Below, in pieces: positions 48,847 to 61,397 of a stretch of DNA of 64,000 nucleotides. The first letter of the stretch is position 1. Each line of letters opens with the position of its first letter. Under the pieces are notes generated by a model, which saw only the letters and a program-made list of their open reading frames with translations, had not been told where the DNA came from and made no database searches. The translations under genes and the position numbers were made by a program. The stretch is taken from NCBI GenBank assembly GCA_963693305.1, contig OY855905.1, forward strand, positions 39,225,695 through 39,289,694, given 5' to 3'. This stretch comes from Meandrina meandrites. Taxonomy: Eukaryota > Cnidaria > Anthozoa > Scleractinia > Meandrinidae.

Positions 48847-50451
48847 ATGAGGCATTTGTTGACATGCGTTTTAGCTGTTACCACTGTTTTCCTTCTGATA
48901 GGTACGTTTTGTTTTTCAGTCTAGTAATTTTTTTAGTAAAATATCTTTTATTGCTTACTAGAATAAGCAACTGTCTCAGTAGTTAAACCTGACCAAGTCA
49001 TTTTATCTTTCTTTTACAGGGACAGACTTCGCCAACGGTACGTATTAATCTGCATTGTGTAAAAACGTAACACCATGATATTCAAGGAAACCACCGAAAT
49101 TTAATAATCTCCAAAGAATTAGAGAAACATATTCTCTTTTTCTGTACTGGTGAAATCTTCAAAACTAAAGTTATAAAATGATACAAGCCTTTGGTGGCAG
49201 ATAGTCGGAAAATGTCCCGTTAAAATGCTCCCAAAGTGTGATTCTTCATCGATTCCCTATTCCCCAGTGTTTCAAAATGAGTTCGATCTGGTGAAAAAAG
49301 AACATACTGCAAAATGGCTCAATGTTTTAAGATAACCTCCACTATGAACGCTGAATTGTTTGAAATAATGCCTAAATTTCAAATTTTACAGGACAAGCGA
49401 GAAATAACATTTATTATTAGCAGAAATTGGAAAAGATTATCGCTTTTAAATTTCCCGCGCGCCGACATTTTGGAGTTTATGACGTATAATAGTTTCCCGC
49501 TATTGTTTGGAAGCAGACATGGCAGAGGATCGGATCTTTTTTTGTGAAACAATTGGCCACCCATTACACGACATAAAATCTACGATAGCAGCGCGCGGGA
49601 AATTTAAAAGCCATACTCTTTTAAATTTATTATTACTATTAAATTTTATTTCTCCCTTGTCCTGTAAAATTTGGAAGCGTATAATTCAGACAATTCAACG
49701 GCAACTTGTCATAAGTGGCCTTGTTACTAAAAACAAACAAAATGGAGATCTTTAGAAAATGGATTTTCAATCCCCAAGAAAGAAGTGTCATGTTTTTCAC
49801 ACCACTTTGTCCACTGTGCAAACGAGAAGAAATGCTTCAGAGCTCTGACATTTTTTATTTCTTTTGTTGTACATTTCAGGTCAATATTCTGCAGTCAGTA
49901 AGTTAAATTTTATCACAATATACTATTTGTAGATTACCATAGAGTACGCGATTATTAAAAAGTTAATAAATTTAAAGGTTTATCTTTTAAAGGAACTATT
50001 CAGCAGTAAGGGAACTCCTCAGTGGTGAGGAAAATAGTGTAAATAGTCGAAATGCAGCAATAATTAATATTGATTTAAGACAAGAAAGAATTATTATATA
50101 ACCCTAAAAAATTGTTCGATGTAATCAGCCTCTTTGACTTTTACATTTTCCTCGTGCCGCCTGTTTGGACCGTTCAAGGCCAACAAATTCAAAACCCACA
50201 TGGCTGACATATCGACTGCTTAATCTAACTCTGAACTATAGTTTCCTTTGGTTTTTTGATGAATTCCTTCCTTAGGCTACATGTTTCACTCAAAAGATTT
50301 CCGTTTCGTACAGTAAAAAATTGTATCCACTGATAATGGTGGCGCTGTGTTCTAACGGTTAGCGCGCTGTACTCCAGATCGAGAGTACTAAAAACAACAA
50401 CAACAACTTTATTTACACTAAAAAATTTTACAAAAGAGAATATATATAGTA

Positions 50452-50482
<31 letters not shown>

Positions 50483-50828
50483 GTAAATAAATAAATAAAT
50501 AAATAAATAATTAAGGGTCTGGCTGCCTGAAATAACAGTAGAGTTAAAAAGGGCGGGCAGCCAGTATTACAATTATGTAATACAAATTAAGGTCGGTAAA
50601 GCACGCAACAACACAGAACATTACAGAACATTACAGTGAGCAAAATGAAAAAAAGACAAAAATATATTAGAATATCGAGGAAGAATAAGATAGGAGAAAT
50701 ATAATAAGTAAACTTATCAAATACCATTATTAAAAGGAAAAAAAAATAGAGCAAACAGCCCTAGAGTTGATCAATACAGGCGCTAGCTAGTATCTTTCAA
50801 GATATTGAACTTGTATTTTTTTCTTAAA

Positions 50829-50888
<60 letters not shown>

Positions 50889-53800
50889 GATTATATTTCT
50901 CGAAGATATTAGCTACTGATATTTATATTACAAGCTACTCTAAAATTCGAGAGAAAATAAAGTCTATGTATATGTATGTATGTATAACTTTATATGATCA
51001 TCAATGGAGTACTGGCCTTGGTTATGGAAACGGCGAGGTGTTAGGGCCAGAAACGGCAGCTGTTTTGCACATTGGAAAAATTCCTTAATGTATATCGTGA
51101 TATAGCTAATATATTGTGTTTTATACAATGCCATAGAAAATACAGCCAATCAGAATACAGGAAAGCCGTTGTATATTCGACGGTATTCAACCCAACCTTC
51201 CCATCGTGCGCTGCGGTCTTATTCTCGACAAAATTTAGTCAGCGTATTTTCTATGGCATGGTATAAAATAGTTACACACCACTTTCTCGTGGTATACTAT
51301 GGAATATCCCACTTGTCACTTGTATTTTCTTCGTATACACACTCGCCTAAAGGATCGTGGGATATTCCATAGTATACCACTCGAAAGCGTTGCATAGCTA
51401 GTATGTATTTCTCTTTCTTGTTTCAGCTATTCCAGGTCATAAAATAAAGATCGTAGGTTGTTTTAAAGAGAATCCAAAGAGTCGCAACATCCCAACTCAA
51501 CTTTTCAGCGATACCAAGGGAGTCAACTCGAAAACAAAGGTCGATTACAAACAATTTCGCCAGTACATTCTAGGTGCTATCCGGAGATGCGCAGCTTCGA
51601 CTAAACCAAAAGCCTTCAATTTTTTCGCAATGACCAACATAGGTGAGTGTTTAAGGCTCTAAATTTTTAGAGTGGTCAACAAATTATTTAGAGATAATTA
51701 ATCGTCAGCTAGAGGCTGGAGTACATTGACTTGATGTACTCACCTAGGTTTTCTCTGAGCGAATATTTATAACGGGACAGCGGTTTTTAATTGAGTGTAC
51801 AAGACTAAAACTAAAGAGGGCAGTCACAACAACGTAAACAGTGCAACTCGTACTTATCCCGCATGTTGGTAAGCACCAACATAATAAACACAAAACTGTC
51901 GTATAAAATCTGTTGACATCGCAACTGTTTTGACAGTTGATACAGATCTCTCAGGGCTCGATTTTTATACAGTTATGATAATCTGACAATTTTGTCCAGT
52001 AAGTGGGAGAAGCTTTGCCCTTTTATAGCGCAGGTTCGTGTTTAATAAGAACTCGAAGACAATGTAAGTAACCGAAACCAAGTGCGGGAAAACGCGTGCG
52101 ACAACGTGTGCGTGCGATTGCATGTTGTTTTTTATCTCAATTGTTGAGTAGGTGGCGCGAGGTTCGAGACCGCTCTTTAGAGAGTAAAACTGGAGGTTAA
52201 TGGTGTACCATACCACCCTACATCAATAAAAAATGAAATTTATTTGTTTCCATTATGAATAATTTACCCACAGGCGATTGTTACTCTGGTAAAGTGTCCG
52301 CCACTTATGCTAAAAGCGGCTCTTCTACGAATTGCAAGAACGGTGCCGGTGCCAAGTGCGGTAAGAACGAAGACTGTGTCGGCGATGCTACTTCTAATTT
52401 CGTCTTCAAGTTGGAACGTGAGTACAAGTTGAAATTTTTGATTCCCCTGTTCGATTCTACTGGCCCGTAGCTGTGTTTTTCAAGTAGGAAGGCTTTCTTT
52501 CCCCATTAATTTGTTGACAATGACCCCAAAACTATTTCATAAAATAACACTACCATTTTAAATACTCTCATATGATTGGATGAAAGAAGAAAAATATATC
52601 CCAAATTTTATCGCTAGCTGATGCTACAAAGAAAAATGACGAAGGAGAGGGATGGTCTGAAGGTTTTGGTAACGAAAGTCGTCACCATGCCTTAGGCCCA
52701 GAAAAAAAGGTCGGACTGCAAACATTCCAGAAAAGCAATAGGCCATGTAATAAGAAGCGGCAGTGACCACAAGCAAGATTCACCTGGGTTCATGCAGGCA
52801 TATACCTCGACCGAGGCTCGGGGACGGAGGGAAGACAAGGGAACGCGTCCCAGCGTAACTGGTGCACTTACCTGGGAAGAAGAAATATGCCATGGAGAGG
52901 GTCAACGTGGGTGACCTGGTAGCTCTAGTATTTGCTAACCCAATATTTTGGACTAAGAGGTCGGCAGGAAAACGTACTTTGCAAAGATAAAAATAACCTC
53001 ATATGTCACGTTTACCGATTGAAATCAGACCGCAAAGCTTCAGTCATCCAAGAATGGTGTCCACTGGGGGAGAATATTGCCGACCACTTGGAATTTTTAA
53101 ACACTTCATTAGCCGTAGACCAAGCGAATCCAAAATCCGACAGAAAAGTGAAAAGAATGGGCCAGGGAAAGATTGGCAAGTTTATGCAGTCCATTATCCG
53201 AAGTGCCTCGGTTGAATCAAACAACAAACGAGTGGCAGGCCATATGCCCCGCAAAACTCGGAAAGTTGGATCAACTTGGATATAGCACGAGCCAGAAAAG
53301 ACATTTTCCACTTCGCATGCCTGGAGGCAATCAATGAAAGGAAGTCAACCAGACTTTCCTTGGTTATGAGGCCAAGGGCAGCGTTACAGGCAGACAATTC
53401 CAGCACCATAACAAATATCGCAAGTCATCTGGTCGTGTACGATGATCTTGTACAGCATCGTTTAACCAGCAACCATTTCTTCACAGACGTTTTGAGCACA
53501 TTAGTGGCCTGGCAACAGCTGACATCAAATTCACTACAGCTTCACATGCCCCACTTGACATTTCCTCTATCGTTTAAAAACCTGAAAATATTTCTTTGTT
53601 GCAAAGTACCTTCGATTTTACTTTTTTTAGGAGAGGTTTGACAGCTTTCGGGACAATCTAAATTTGATCACGTTGTTGTTTACTTGGAGCTTGTCCTTCT
53701 TTTCACTTTTGCAAGTGAAACTGACAGTACTTAGTTTTCAGGAACGTTCGTTGCAACCTCCAATTCAGCTGCCTGAACAAACAGACCTTCACAAGCTCGC

Positions 53801-56681
53801 TTTTACTGTTAGCCTATTAAAAGGTGATTGGTCTGTTCGAGAAAAATTGATTGATTTGTTGTAACAGTGAACAAACCGGAATCCAGTTTAGTAATGTCCA
53901 CGAGTGGCGCGCTGAGGAGCATTCATCGACGATATTCGTTAAGTTATTTATCTACTGGAGTCCAAATCGCGAATGTATGTACAGTATATGAAAATTCTAC
54001 TTTGAATTTTCAATGTTGTAAAAGCATTCTTAATTAGCAACAATACGGGCATCGATAGCTAGTTGTCCCAAAGGTGATAGAAAACAAAGTCGAAGGAATT
54101 TTAATTCCTTTAAATGTGTCACTGTGGGCGTTTTTGAGTGGTCTATTGTCCGTAATTCTTTTCAGGATGCATTTTAGCTATTTGTTTAATTAGATTAATA
54201 AAAATTTTTTAACACACCACGTAAACTACCCTTTTTCTGCAAAGATTCTAACATATTAAGGGACAATTTCAGGTCTTCCCACCACTCCGACAAAGAAACC
54301 GACAACAAAAGCGACAACAAAACCAGGTGGTTCGACAAGTGCTACAACTAAACCAACGTCTGGATCTGCTGCCAAACTGAACGCTCTGACTTGTAAGTAA
54401 CATGCATACCTGCGTGTTTGCCATGTTATGTGCTCTGCCGCATATCATTTTTATTTCACAAAACCTACTTAAGCTGTCAAATGCCAGGTAACGACATCCA
54501 AGAGAAAATTGTTCTTTTGCGACATCTTATTTCTGCAAGTTGGGTCCACCGTCATGCTGCCACGCAACATGACATCATTGGAGGGTCGCACATGTTTCGA
54601 GTTTCGAGTTCCCATTCAAATGTGTGTTTTACTAACTCGTTAGCTAGACGAAGTCTTCCTCATGTACGTGCTGTCGATGCCAACAGTGGGATCTTCTTAA
54701 TTTAATTTCTTAATTCTTAACTCTTGTTAATCAAAATGAGCAATTGTTTTATAAATTTTGCACGAAGTATAATAGCAGGGAATCATAAATTGATTAATTG
54801 TGAAATCAAGTTAATACTTTGCATTACTTTTTCCGTTATCAGGTCAGAATTACCTGGTTGCCATAAAAGCCTCTCCTGGCGCTAGCACTAGTAAACCAGC
54901 TATCCCCACCCCGTCCAAGAAACCTACTGCGGCTGGGAAGTCCACAGGTCCCACAGCAGCCACACCTACTACGCCCTCTACAACTACTGGACAATCAGCT
55001 GTAGAGGCAAAAGTAAGCTAAAGCACTAAATAAATGTGCAAGTAAAAAGTATCGATTTTAGTTTTTAACTTGCCTTTGCATTACACGCTAAAAATTTCGA
55101 GAGCAGCTTTAGAAAACGTTAGCGTTGCCGAAGACATAACTCGTTCATATTCCAAGGTATTGTCTCGATAAATCCATCGACTAGACAGATTTTCTAACCA
55201 AAGGGAAGGAGTGAAATGAGAAGGAAGTTATGCTCATCGTGTTACGAGGATGGGGCAAAAAAAAAAAACATCTGAGTTCCCGACGGAAATCAAACCCATG
55301 ACTTCCCAAACACCTGCGGGTGTTTGGGAGGTTATCGGTTATGGGATTCCCGTCAGGGACTAAGATTGTTTCTTTGTTCCATGCTCGCGACATGATGAAT
55401 GTTACATTTTTCTCATTACGAAGTAATATTCTTAAAAGTACATGGTACATGTTTAAAACTAATAAAGGAGGCACAGATGCAAAGTGTGGTGTTATTCAAA
55501 CATGAAGAGAAGTTCAAACGAATTTTCAAAACTTAAGTAAACACAGTCTGATGACAATCAACTAGTCTGAGAGCACACTTTGCTGCTGTATAACGTTTAA
55601 TAAACGTATAAATTATTAATTTTGTTTATTCTTATTATAAGGTGAAGAGCATTTACAAGGGATACACTTGCCTGACTTGTTTGAAGACTGTAAATGCCAG
55701 GTACATAAATTTTTTCCATTACACTACTATTCTTCGCTTTTGTTTGCTTCGTTTGTGATTAAATTCTTGCCTTTGCTTTGCAGCTCGTCGACAGTGTTCC
55801 TAATGCTGCAATTCACTTGCCAGGGACAACACTTGAAAAAACTCGTTGCTGGTCTTGGAGCCAGCAATATCATTAAAGCAGGTATGGATAACGTTTTAAC
55901 TAGATTTGGGGACATTTTCCAACCAGGTAAAAGGATACCCCCCCCCCCCCCCCCCCATCCAAGAAAGGCGACCATGGCGATTAAAAATATTCCAAATCTT
56001 AAAGGAATCTGCATGGAAAAGTACAAGCTTTGTAGTATTTTATTCATCTTCAAACCACTATAAGATCTTATATCTCTGACGAGTATGAAATGCGATTATT
56101 TTTCTTTCGCCCTTACAAGCTGTCCATTTCTCGAAGTTATTCTTTTATCTCCAACTTCCGTTTCTGGGAAATGTTTTAGAGAAAACGTCTATGAAATCCC
56201 ACCTTTGCTAAAATCAAACCATTCCATTTAAGAGCGGGAGTTCTTGGATTTTTTTACTCTTTACTGTTTTTTCTTGAAACAGTACTGAGTGATACCCCTG
56301 CTGATTTTTAAAATTGCTTCTTTTTCAGAATGCTACCCGCCAGCTTGCGCTGCTTCCACATACCCCTGCCCCTCTCCCTGCGGGATGGCTACATGCCCCA
56401 TGTCACCAACTCTAGCGTATCCATCAATTTGCCCAGCTCCTGTTCCTCCCCCCGCACCGGTGCCGCCTCCACAGTGCCCAATGTCTTGCCCGTCAATGTG
56501 CGCTCCCGCGTGCAATTCATTCTGCTGTCGCTCTATGATACACCACAAAAGCGTAACGGGACAATCAGCCAAGAAATCTTCCACGGAACAAGCTGATGAT
56601 TTTGATGACGATGATGCTGACGATGAAGAGGATGACGACGATGATGAAAATGACGACACGGATATTGACGAAACCAACTAA
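48847..56681 (+). CDS. Gene D: WSC-like / split SEA-like / CRD protein with acidic tail
   Basis: Ten coding exons: 48847-48901, 49020-49037, 49880-49897, 51427-51642, 52274-52417, 54273-54392, 54843-55012, 55642-55700, 55784-55881, 56329-56681; 1251 bases, 416 residues plus TAA. Exon one is a signal peptide (MRHLLTCVLAVTTVFLLIG). Two 18-base microexons follow. Then comes a diverged WSC-like module (VGCFKENPKSRN, RRCAAST, GDCYSGK and further Cys), a Thr/Pro/Lys linker, and a SEA-like domain in which a Pro/Thr insert of about 40 residues interrupts the first strand (QNYLVAIKASP ... AVEAK). The 59-base SEA-like exon is kept. The last exon has a degenerate first CRD (from 56331, no CC pair), a canonical second CRD (56475-56528) and a strongly acidic Asp/Glu tail instead of the basic tail of A-C. 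A secreted capsule-type role is inferred from the CRD. Confidence 0.85.
49378..49675. repeat. Foldback element in gene D intron 3
   Basis: AAATTTTACAGGACAAGCGAG on the left is mirrored by TTGTCCTGTAAAATTT on the right (about 49657-49673), with a further inner pair (TTTAAATTTCCCGCGCG / CGCGCGGGAAATTTAAA). Non-coding. Confidence 0.7.
50338..50890. repeat. SINE head fragment and microsatellites
   Basis: About 50338-50385 matches a tRNA-like SINE head (GGTTAGCGCGCTGTACTCCA). It is followed by an AAAT repeat (about 50451-50510) and an ATT trinucleotide repeat (about 50831-50886). All lie in gene D intron 3. Confidence 0.7.
51105..51385. repeat. Two adjacent foldback elements
   Basis: The first pairs TGCCATAGAAAATAC (51129) with GTATTTTCTATGGCA (51244). 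The second pairs GTATACTATGGAATATCCCA (51292) with TGGGATATTCCATAGTATAC (51359). They end about 40 bases before the WSC-like exon of gene D. Confidence 0.8.
52600..53640 (+). other. ORF-rich segment in gene D intron, unrecognised
   Basis: Two overlapping plus-strand frames (52932-53285 and 53276-53641) of about 120 residues each give hydrophilic sequence (IGKFMQSIIRSASVESNNKR; AINERKSTRLSLVMRPRAAL). GC content is higher than the surroundings. No family is recognised and splice sites are not clear. It may be a decayed transposon or retrocopy in the intron between 52417 and 54273. Confidence 0.25.
55267..55365. repeat. tRNA-like palindromic element
   Basis: CTGAGTTCCCGACGG...AACCCATGA is mirrored by TTATGGGATTCCCGTCAGGG around a TTCCCAAACACC/GGTGTTTGGGA stem. 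A diverged half resembles 20746-20800. Intronic in gene D; non-coding. Confidence 0.6.
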
Positions 56682-59340
56682 ATATTTGATAAACCTCTTG
56701 TTTCATAGACCTGACCGAAACGAAGTTTTCTAAACAACGCTATTCATCCACGTTTAGAAACAGAAAAAAATGACATTTACGTAGTCGGTATTAAGGTGTT
56801 TCAGTTGAGGTTAACCCTTAAACCAAGTTTGAGGCGTTATCTCTAAGCTACGAGAGAAAATTTAATGATTGACAAGGGCCGTAGCCAGACTTTAGGCATA
56901 GACGAGGCAAGATCTGCGATCATTGAAGGCACGAAGCGCTAGGGGGGTCTGGAAGCATGTCCCCCAGGGAGTTTTGAAATCTGGAAGCTCTGAAACGCAT
57001 TTTTAGCATTTTTCATTAGGTTTCCTTCAGCAAAATTATTATTGTTCAACTGGGGATTATTTTGCCAACTTATCAAATTTTGTTTTTAATTTTGGATTAA
57101 AATGTAGACGATGCAAGTGCCTTGTATTGCCTCTTCCTAGCTACGGCCCTGTTGACGTTGTATTTTATTTTAAACTTTCTAAACTTTAAACGCTGTTGCG
57201 TCTTAACATATCTAATCCCAACTTATTGTCAATGTTCGAGTTTCCTTAAAATATCATAAAACATTGAAGTAGTGGGGGACTAAAAAGGGCTATTGACTGA
57301 TAAAAATGTATAAAATGGTGGCGACCTAAAAGGATTAAGAGTATCTACGAAAGGCCAGTTTCTTTGGACTATCAGGTGCTGAAAGGTCCTGAAAGTGTGT
57401 TAGTTTTACTGAAATGAATTAATTTGAAAGTCTCTCTGTGGGAATTAATCTCAGTTAAGTCGAGCATTTTACATGGCAATGCATGTTAGAGTTTTCCAGC
57501 AAGTATGAAACTGATGATGTCACGATTTGTTAGCCGAGGAGTACGTTGCCTTGGAGTTCGTCATTTGGGTGATAACTGTAAATATGTCGTTGTTCGAACC
57601 CGGCTTAGCATTCCAAGTACATTTTCTGGAATTTTGAGGTTCATATACTAATTGTGGAAAAACGGGTGGCGTTTTGTGTCAAAACCCATTGATACTTTAA
57701 TATTTATTTCAATCACTGTTGTATACCAGGAATTGTACATATCTATAATATGACAAGTTGACAGGTGAACTTTTGATGAATGGTCATGCTTTGTTTTTGC
57801 CAAGAACAGGTTAAAACCAAAATTCTTTCTCGGAGCGCTGTTCTTTAATGGGCAGAAGGACACCTGCTTCTTGGATTTTTTGCTTACTATTTGCATGGAA
57901 AACAGATTGGTTTGGCGAGACAATGGAATACTTTGTGCTTCCCAGGAACGTTTGGGAGACAGCGTAACAACTATATTATAAAGTTGTGCTTTATTTATTT
58001 TCGTTTTTCGGGGAGTGAATTCGAAGGAAAATGACTATGAAGAATCGCTTACATCCACATCAGTGTGATCAAACTTCTCTTAGATCCATTAATAGCCGGC
58101 CACCATTAAAGTTGTTTTGAAGTCTCTAAAACTAGCAGATTATTTTTTTTAGTATTTTTCCTCGTTTCGTTCTCAAGACGAAACAGACCAGTTCCGGTTC
58201 TCATCAAAACGTCCACACAAGTAGTAAGCACCAATTACAGAAGCCATTCATTCCAACAATTTTACAGTCACAGCATAAAAAGAACGTGGTTTTCACATGT
58301 ACAGCCAATGTATAAGAACAAATGTTCGAACGAGTTGGAAAATGAGAGTAGTTAAAGGAACACATACACTGAACTACAAGTGTATGATAATCTATTTCAT
58401 TAAAATGAAGAAACTTATTAATTGTACAGACTTCACAGGTAACTCTTCCCGGCATGTTTCTGCTCAATGTTTAAATTTCATAAACGTAAGACGTAAAAAC
58501 ATTGTCAATAATAAACAATACAGACGAATATTTAAGGTCGCGCAGGACTCTTGCTATCATTATGTATGTATTTACAGCGCGTTTTCATATGACGTCACGG
58601 CAGCCATATTGGTGTTCCAAAACAAAGAAACAGCGGCCATATTGATGTACCAAGCCATTCCTCCGGGAATAAAACTCTATTTTTACGCAACAATCGTCTT
58701 TTGTTTCAGCAAGGAAGATAGCGCGCTTCAAAGTTTAAATTTCGCATTTTTACTCTTTAGAAGGCAATAACTTCTAGCAATTTTTGAGAAACGCACGCCT
58801 GCTCCCAATTGCAATGACCGGCTGATTTCATAACACAGTAGAACACTACATAGATCATAGGAGTTTCATAGGTTTAAAATCAGTTGGCGACTGATCCTCA
58901 ACGTTATTTTCAGATCTTTGCACAATTTCGACAACTCTTAATACCAGCACAACTGCGGTTATCATTAACTTTGCAACTTCAGGTTGATTTGATTGGCAAT
59001 AAATGCTAAAACCGGGCGGAAATCGACGGAGACTAACAGATCGCACCACGCGCGGATGGTAAAGTAAACCATTAACGTGCTTCTTGTATTTCACACCTCC
59101 GTCGCGTTTAGAGATCAAAGGGAGCAAATTGTGTAAGAACCACAACAGATTGGTCATGAAGATTCAAAACGAAAATTGTTGGAAACTGTAAGACTCAAAG
59201 GTCGACATCAGTTTATATTGATTAAGGATAACTGTGATAGGACCATTAACACGGTAAGCAGCAATTTAGATTAGTTTTTAAAATTTGACGAGTAACATGC
59301 TGACAACTAAACACAAGTGTTGATCAAAACGAACAAAGCT
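56682..59340. other. Intergenic region D to E
   Basis: No well-supported exon. A minus-strand ORF at 59157-58855 (100 codons, starts MTNLLWFLHNLLPLISKRDG, one hydrophobic stretch) has no homology or splice support. About 58550-58640 carries a repeat shared in part with 29596-29640 (TGACGTCACGGCAGCCATAT-like). Confidence 0.4.
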
Positions 59341-59344
59341 ACTA

Positions 59345-59880
59345 CAGTCAACTCTTGTTATTGCGGACACGCTCGGGACGTCGTTTAGTGTCCGTAATAG
59401 CGGGGTTTAAGAACAAAAGTGGCCGTTAACATTCGTTAAATCATATAGACTATGACGAGCTAATCAACAGTGCCACTGCTAAGCAGTCTTTTGGACTGGA
59501 GGATGAGTGTTTGATCTTTTCGGGCTTCCGTCGCAAGCTGAAGTACTGAAAAAAGCGAAGTCTCTTATACAGCTACTGAAGGACTTCATGCAAAAATGAA
59601 TATTCTAGAAGTCATTTAAACTATGTTTTAACAAATAACGAGCAAAAGACCGCAATTTTACGTAATAATCTTAAACGAGAAGTTCATGGTGTCCGCTTTA
59701 TCTCGAGTCAAAACAATAAAACAGTTATTTTGGTACCACGAAAGTGTCCGTAGTTCAATTATAGCCGGCACCAGTCCGTAATAGCGAATGTCATTTCCAG
59801 TCAAGCCTCTACAGCTTTCGCCGGGTATCTGGACGAGTTTGTTCGCAATGACGGGGTGTCCGCAAGTCGAGAATTGACTG
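59345..59880. mobile_element. TA-flanked TIR element, second example
   Basis: CAGTCAACTCTTGTTATTGC at the left and CGCAAGTCGAGAATTGACTG at the right, each flanked by TA (59343-59344, 59881-59882). The interior holds GTCCGTAATAGCG motifs. About 535 bases, no transposase frame. Its ends resemble but do not equal those of 26724-27235. Confidence 0.7.
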
Positions 59881-60699
59881 TAGTTAAGAAACTGAAGGGA
59901 ACCTCTAGTTGATTATTAACTTGAAGTTCAGTTGATCAAGGGAAATAAACCGCCGTAGTGGGTATGGAAGGGTAGGTATAGCTTATGCAAATTTGATACG
60001 GTGTAACTGATAATCAACTAAGCCTTTTAACAAAAAGAACTCGGACATCACAGTTTTACAAATCAAATGCGATCACTCGAATTCAACTTGCTAGTACTTG
60101 TTGTTAGATTGTGGTAATCAAAATTTCTCATCATGTTTGCTAATTCATCTTTCCAAACCTGTCTGTTGACTGAACACGTTCTTTATTCGATCGGTGGAAA
60201 TTCCATCTCGAGATATGAGCCTGGTTTTAGGCAGGGAGGCTCGGTTTAGTAAAACGCCACACCCAGTCTTGATAACTTGAAGGTGACAACATTTAGGGAG
60301 GGCCTTACAAAATTCGTAATATCGAACAGATTACTGAGCCGTTTTCTAAGCAAAACGTTTTTTAAACGTCATGGTTCATGAATAACCAGGAGAATTCTTT
60401 AAAAGATTTTCCCCTTGAAATGAACACAAAGCACGTCACAAAACAAGAGCGCTTTTGTGAGCCAAGAAAACACCAAAACTATGACTTGTTTATATTTTTA
60501 CTGTCAGGCCGGTTCAACTATGAACCATCGATATTATTTGCGTTTCACCTGGATGGTTATATTCTTACACAGAGAAGTGTTTGGCTCTAAAGGTAAGCGT
60601 TGAAGTAACCACTGGAGCCAAAGTATCAACCATTGTTTATCATTAGATATGATACATGCTTCTTTATTAAAACCTAGCCATGGTATGTTGAAATTCCTG

Positions 60700-60890
60700 A
60701 CGTTTTCAGGCCATTATATATGAGCTCATATACCATGGACCACAAATATGGTAGGTGTATGCGGAGTCAGCGAGAACAAGCGGGGAGCTCAAATATTGCA
60801 ATTCTTTAGATGTTTTTTAGTAAAACAGTTATTCCACCCCCGCCTGTTGGATATGATCGTTATAGCCAACTCGACGCTACGTGCCTCACT
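60700..60890. repeat. Third copy of the GGGGAGCTCAAATATT repeat
   Basis: Contains TATACCATGGACCACAAATATGG-type sequence, GGGGAGCTCAAATATTGCAA and TTATTCCACC...TGTTGGATATGAT, as at 25430-25560 and 30890-31110. It lies in intron 1 of gene E. Confidence 0.7.
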
Positions 60891-61397
60891 GGGTTAGACT
60901 GCTTATCCCATCTCAGACCAAAAGTGAAGAGGATGTTTATATTTTTGAATGTTCTTCACTATACTACAAAATCCGCGATTTATTTTTGCACAGTTAAAAA
61001 ACGACCTGATTTGGATAAGCGGAAAGATACAAATTTGACATCTCAGACTGCATGGCATTTATATTATAAGCAATCTGAAGAATGTCTTTTGTGAAACAGT
61101 CAAAGGAAACTATATATTACATTACTATGAAAGCTTGATCTCAGATAGTGCTTTTCAATTTCTTTCATTGCTGCCTTACAGAATGCCCAGTAAAATTCGC
61201 TCGAGTTGGTTGCTATAGAGACACGTTGATAAACCCGCGTCCCATACCCGAACTTCTGATGACCGACCGCGATTCCACCAGTCATGTGTACAGCGGTAAA
61301 CCTGTGTCGTTAACGGTCGATGCCATCATTGGCAACCAAGCTTGCAATTTTCCTTTTTCTTTTTGTAGGAAAAAATTTCGATGATAGTGAAGTGCCG

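Noticed and set aside
50451..50890. CRISPR-like array
   Set aside because: Simple microsatellites with no spacers, in eukaryotic intron sequence.
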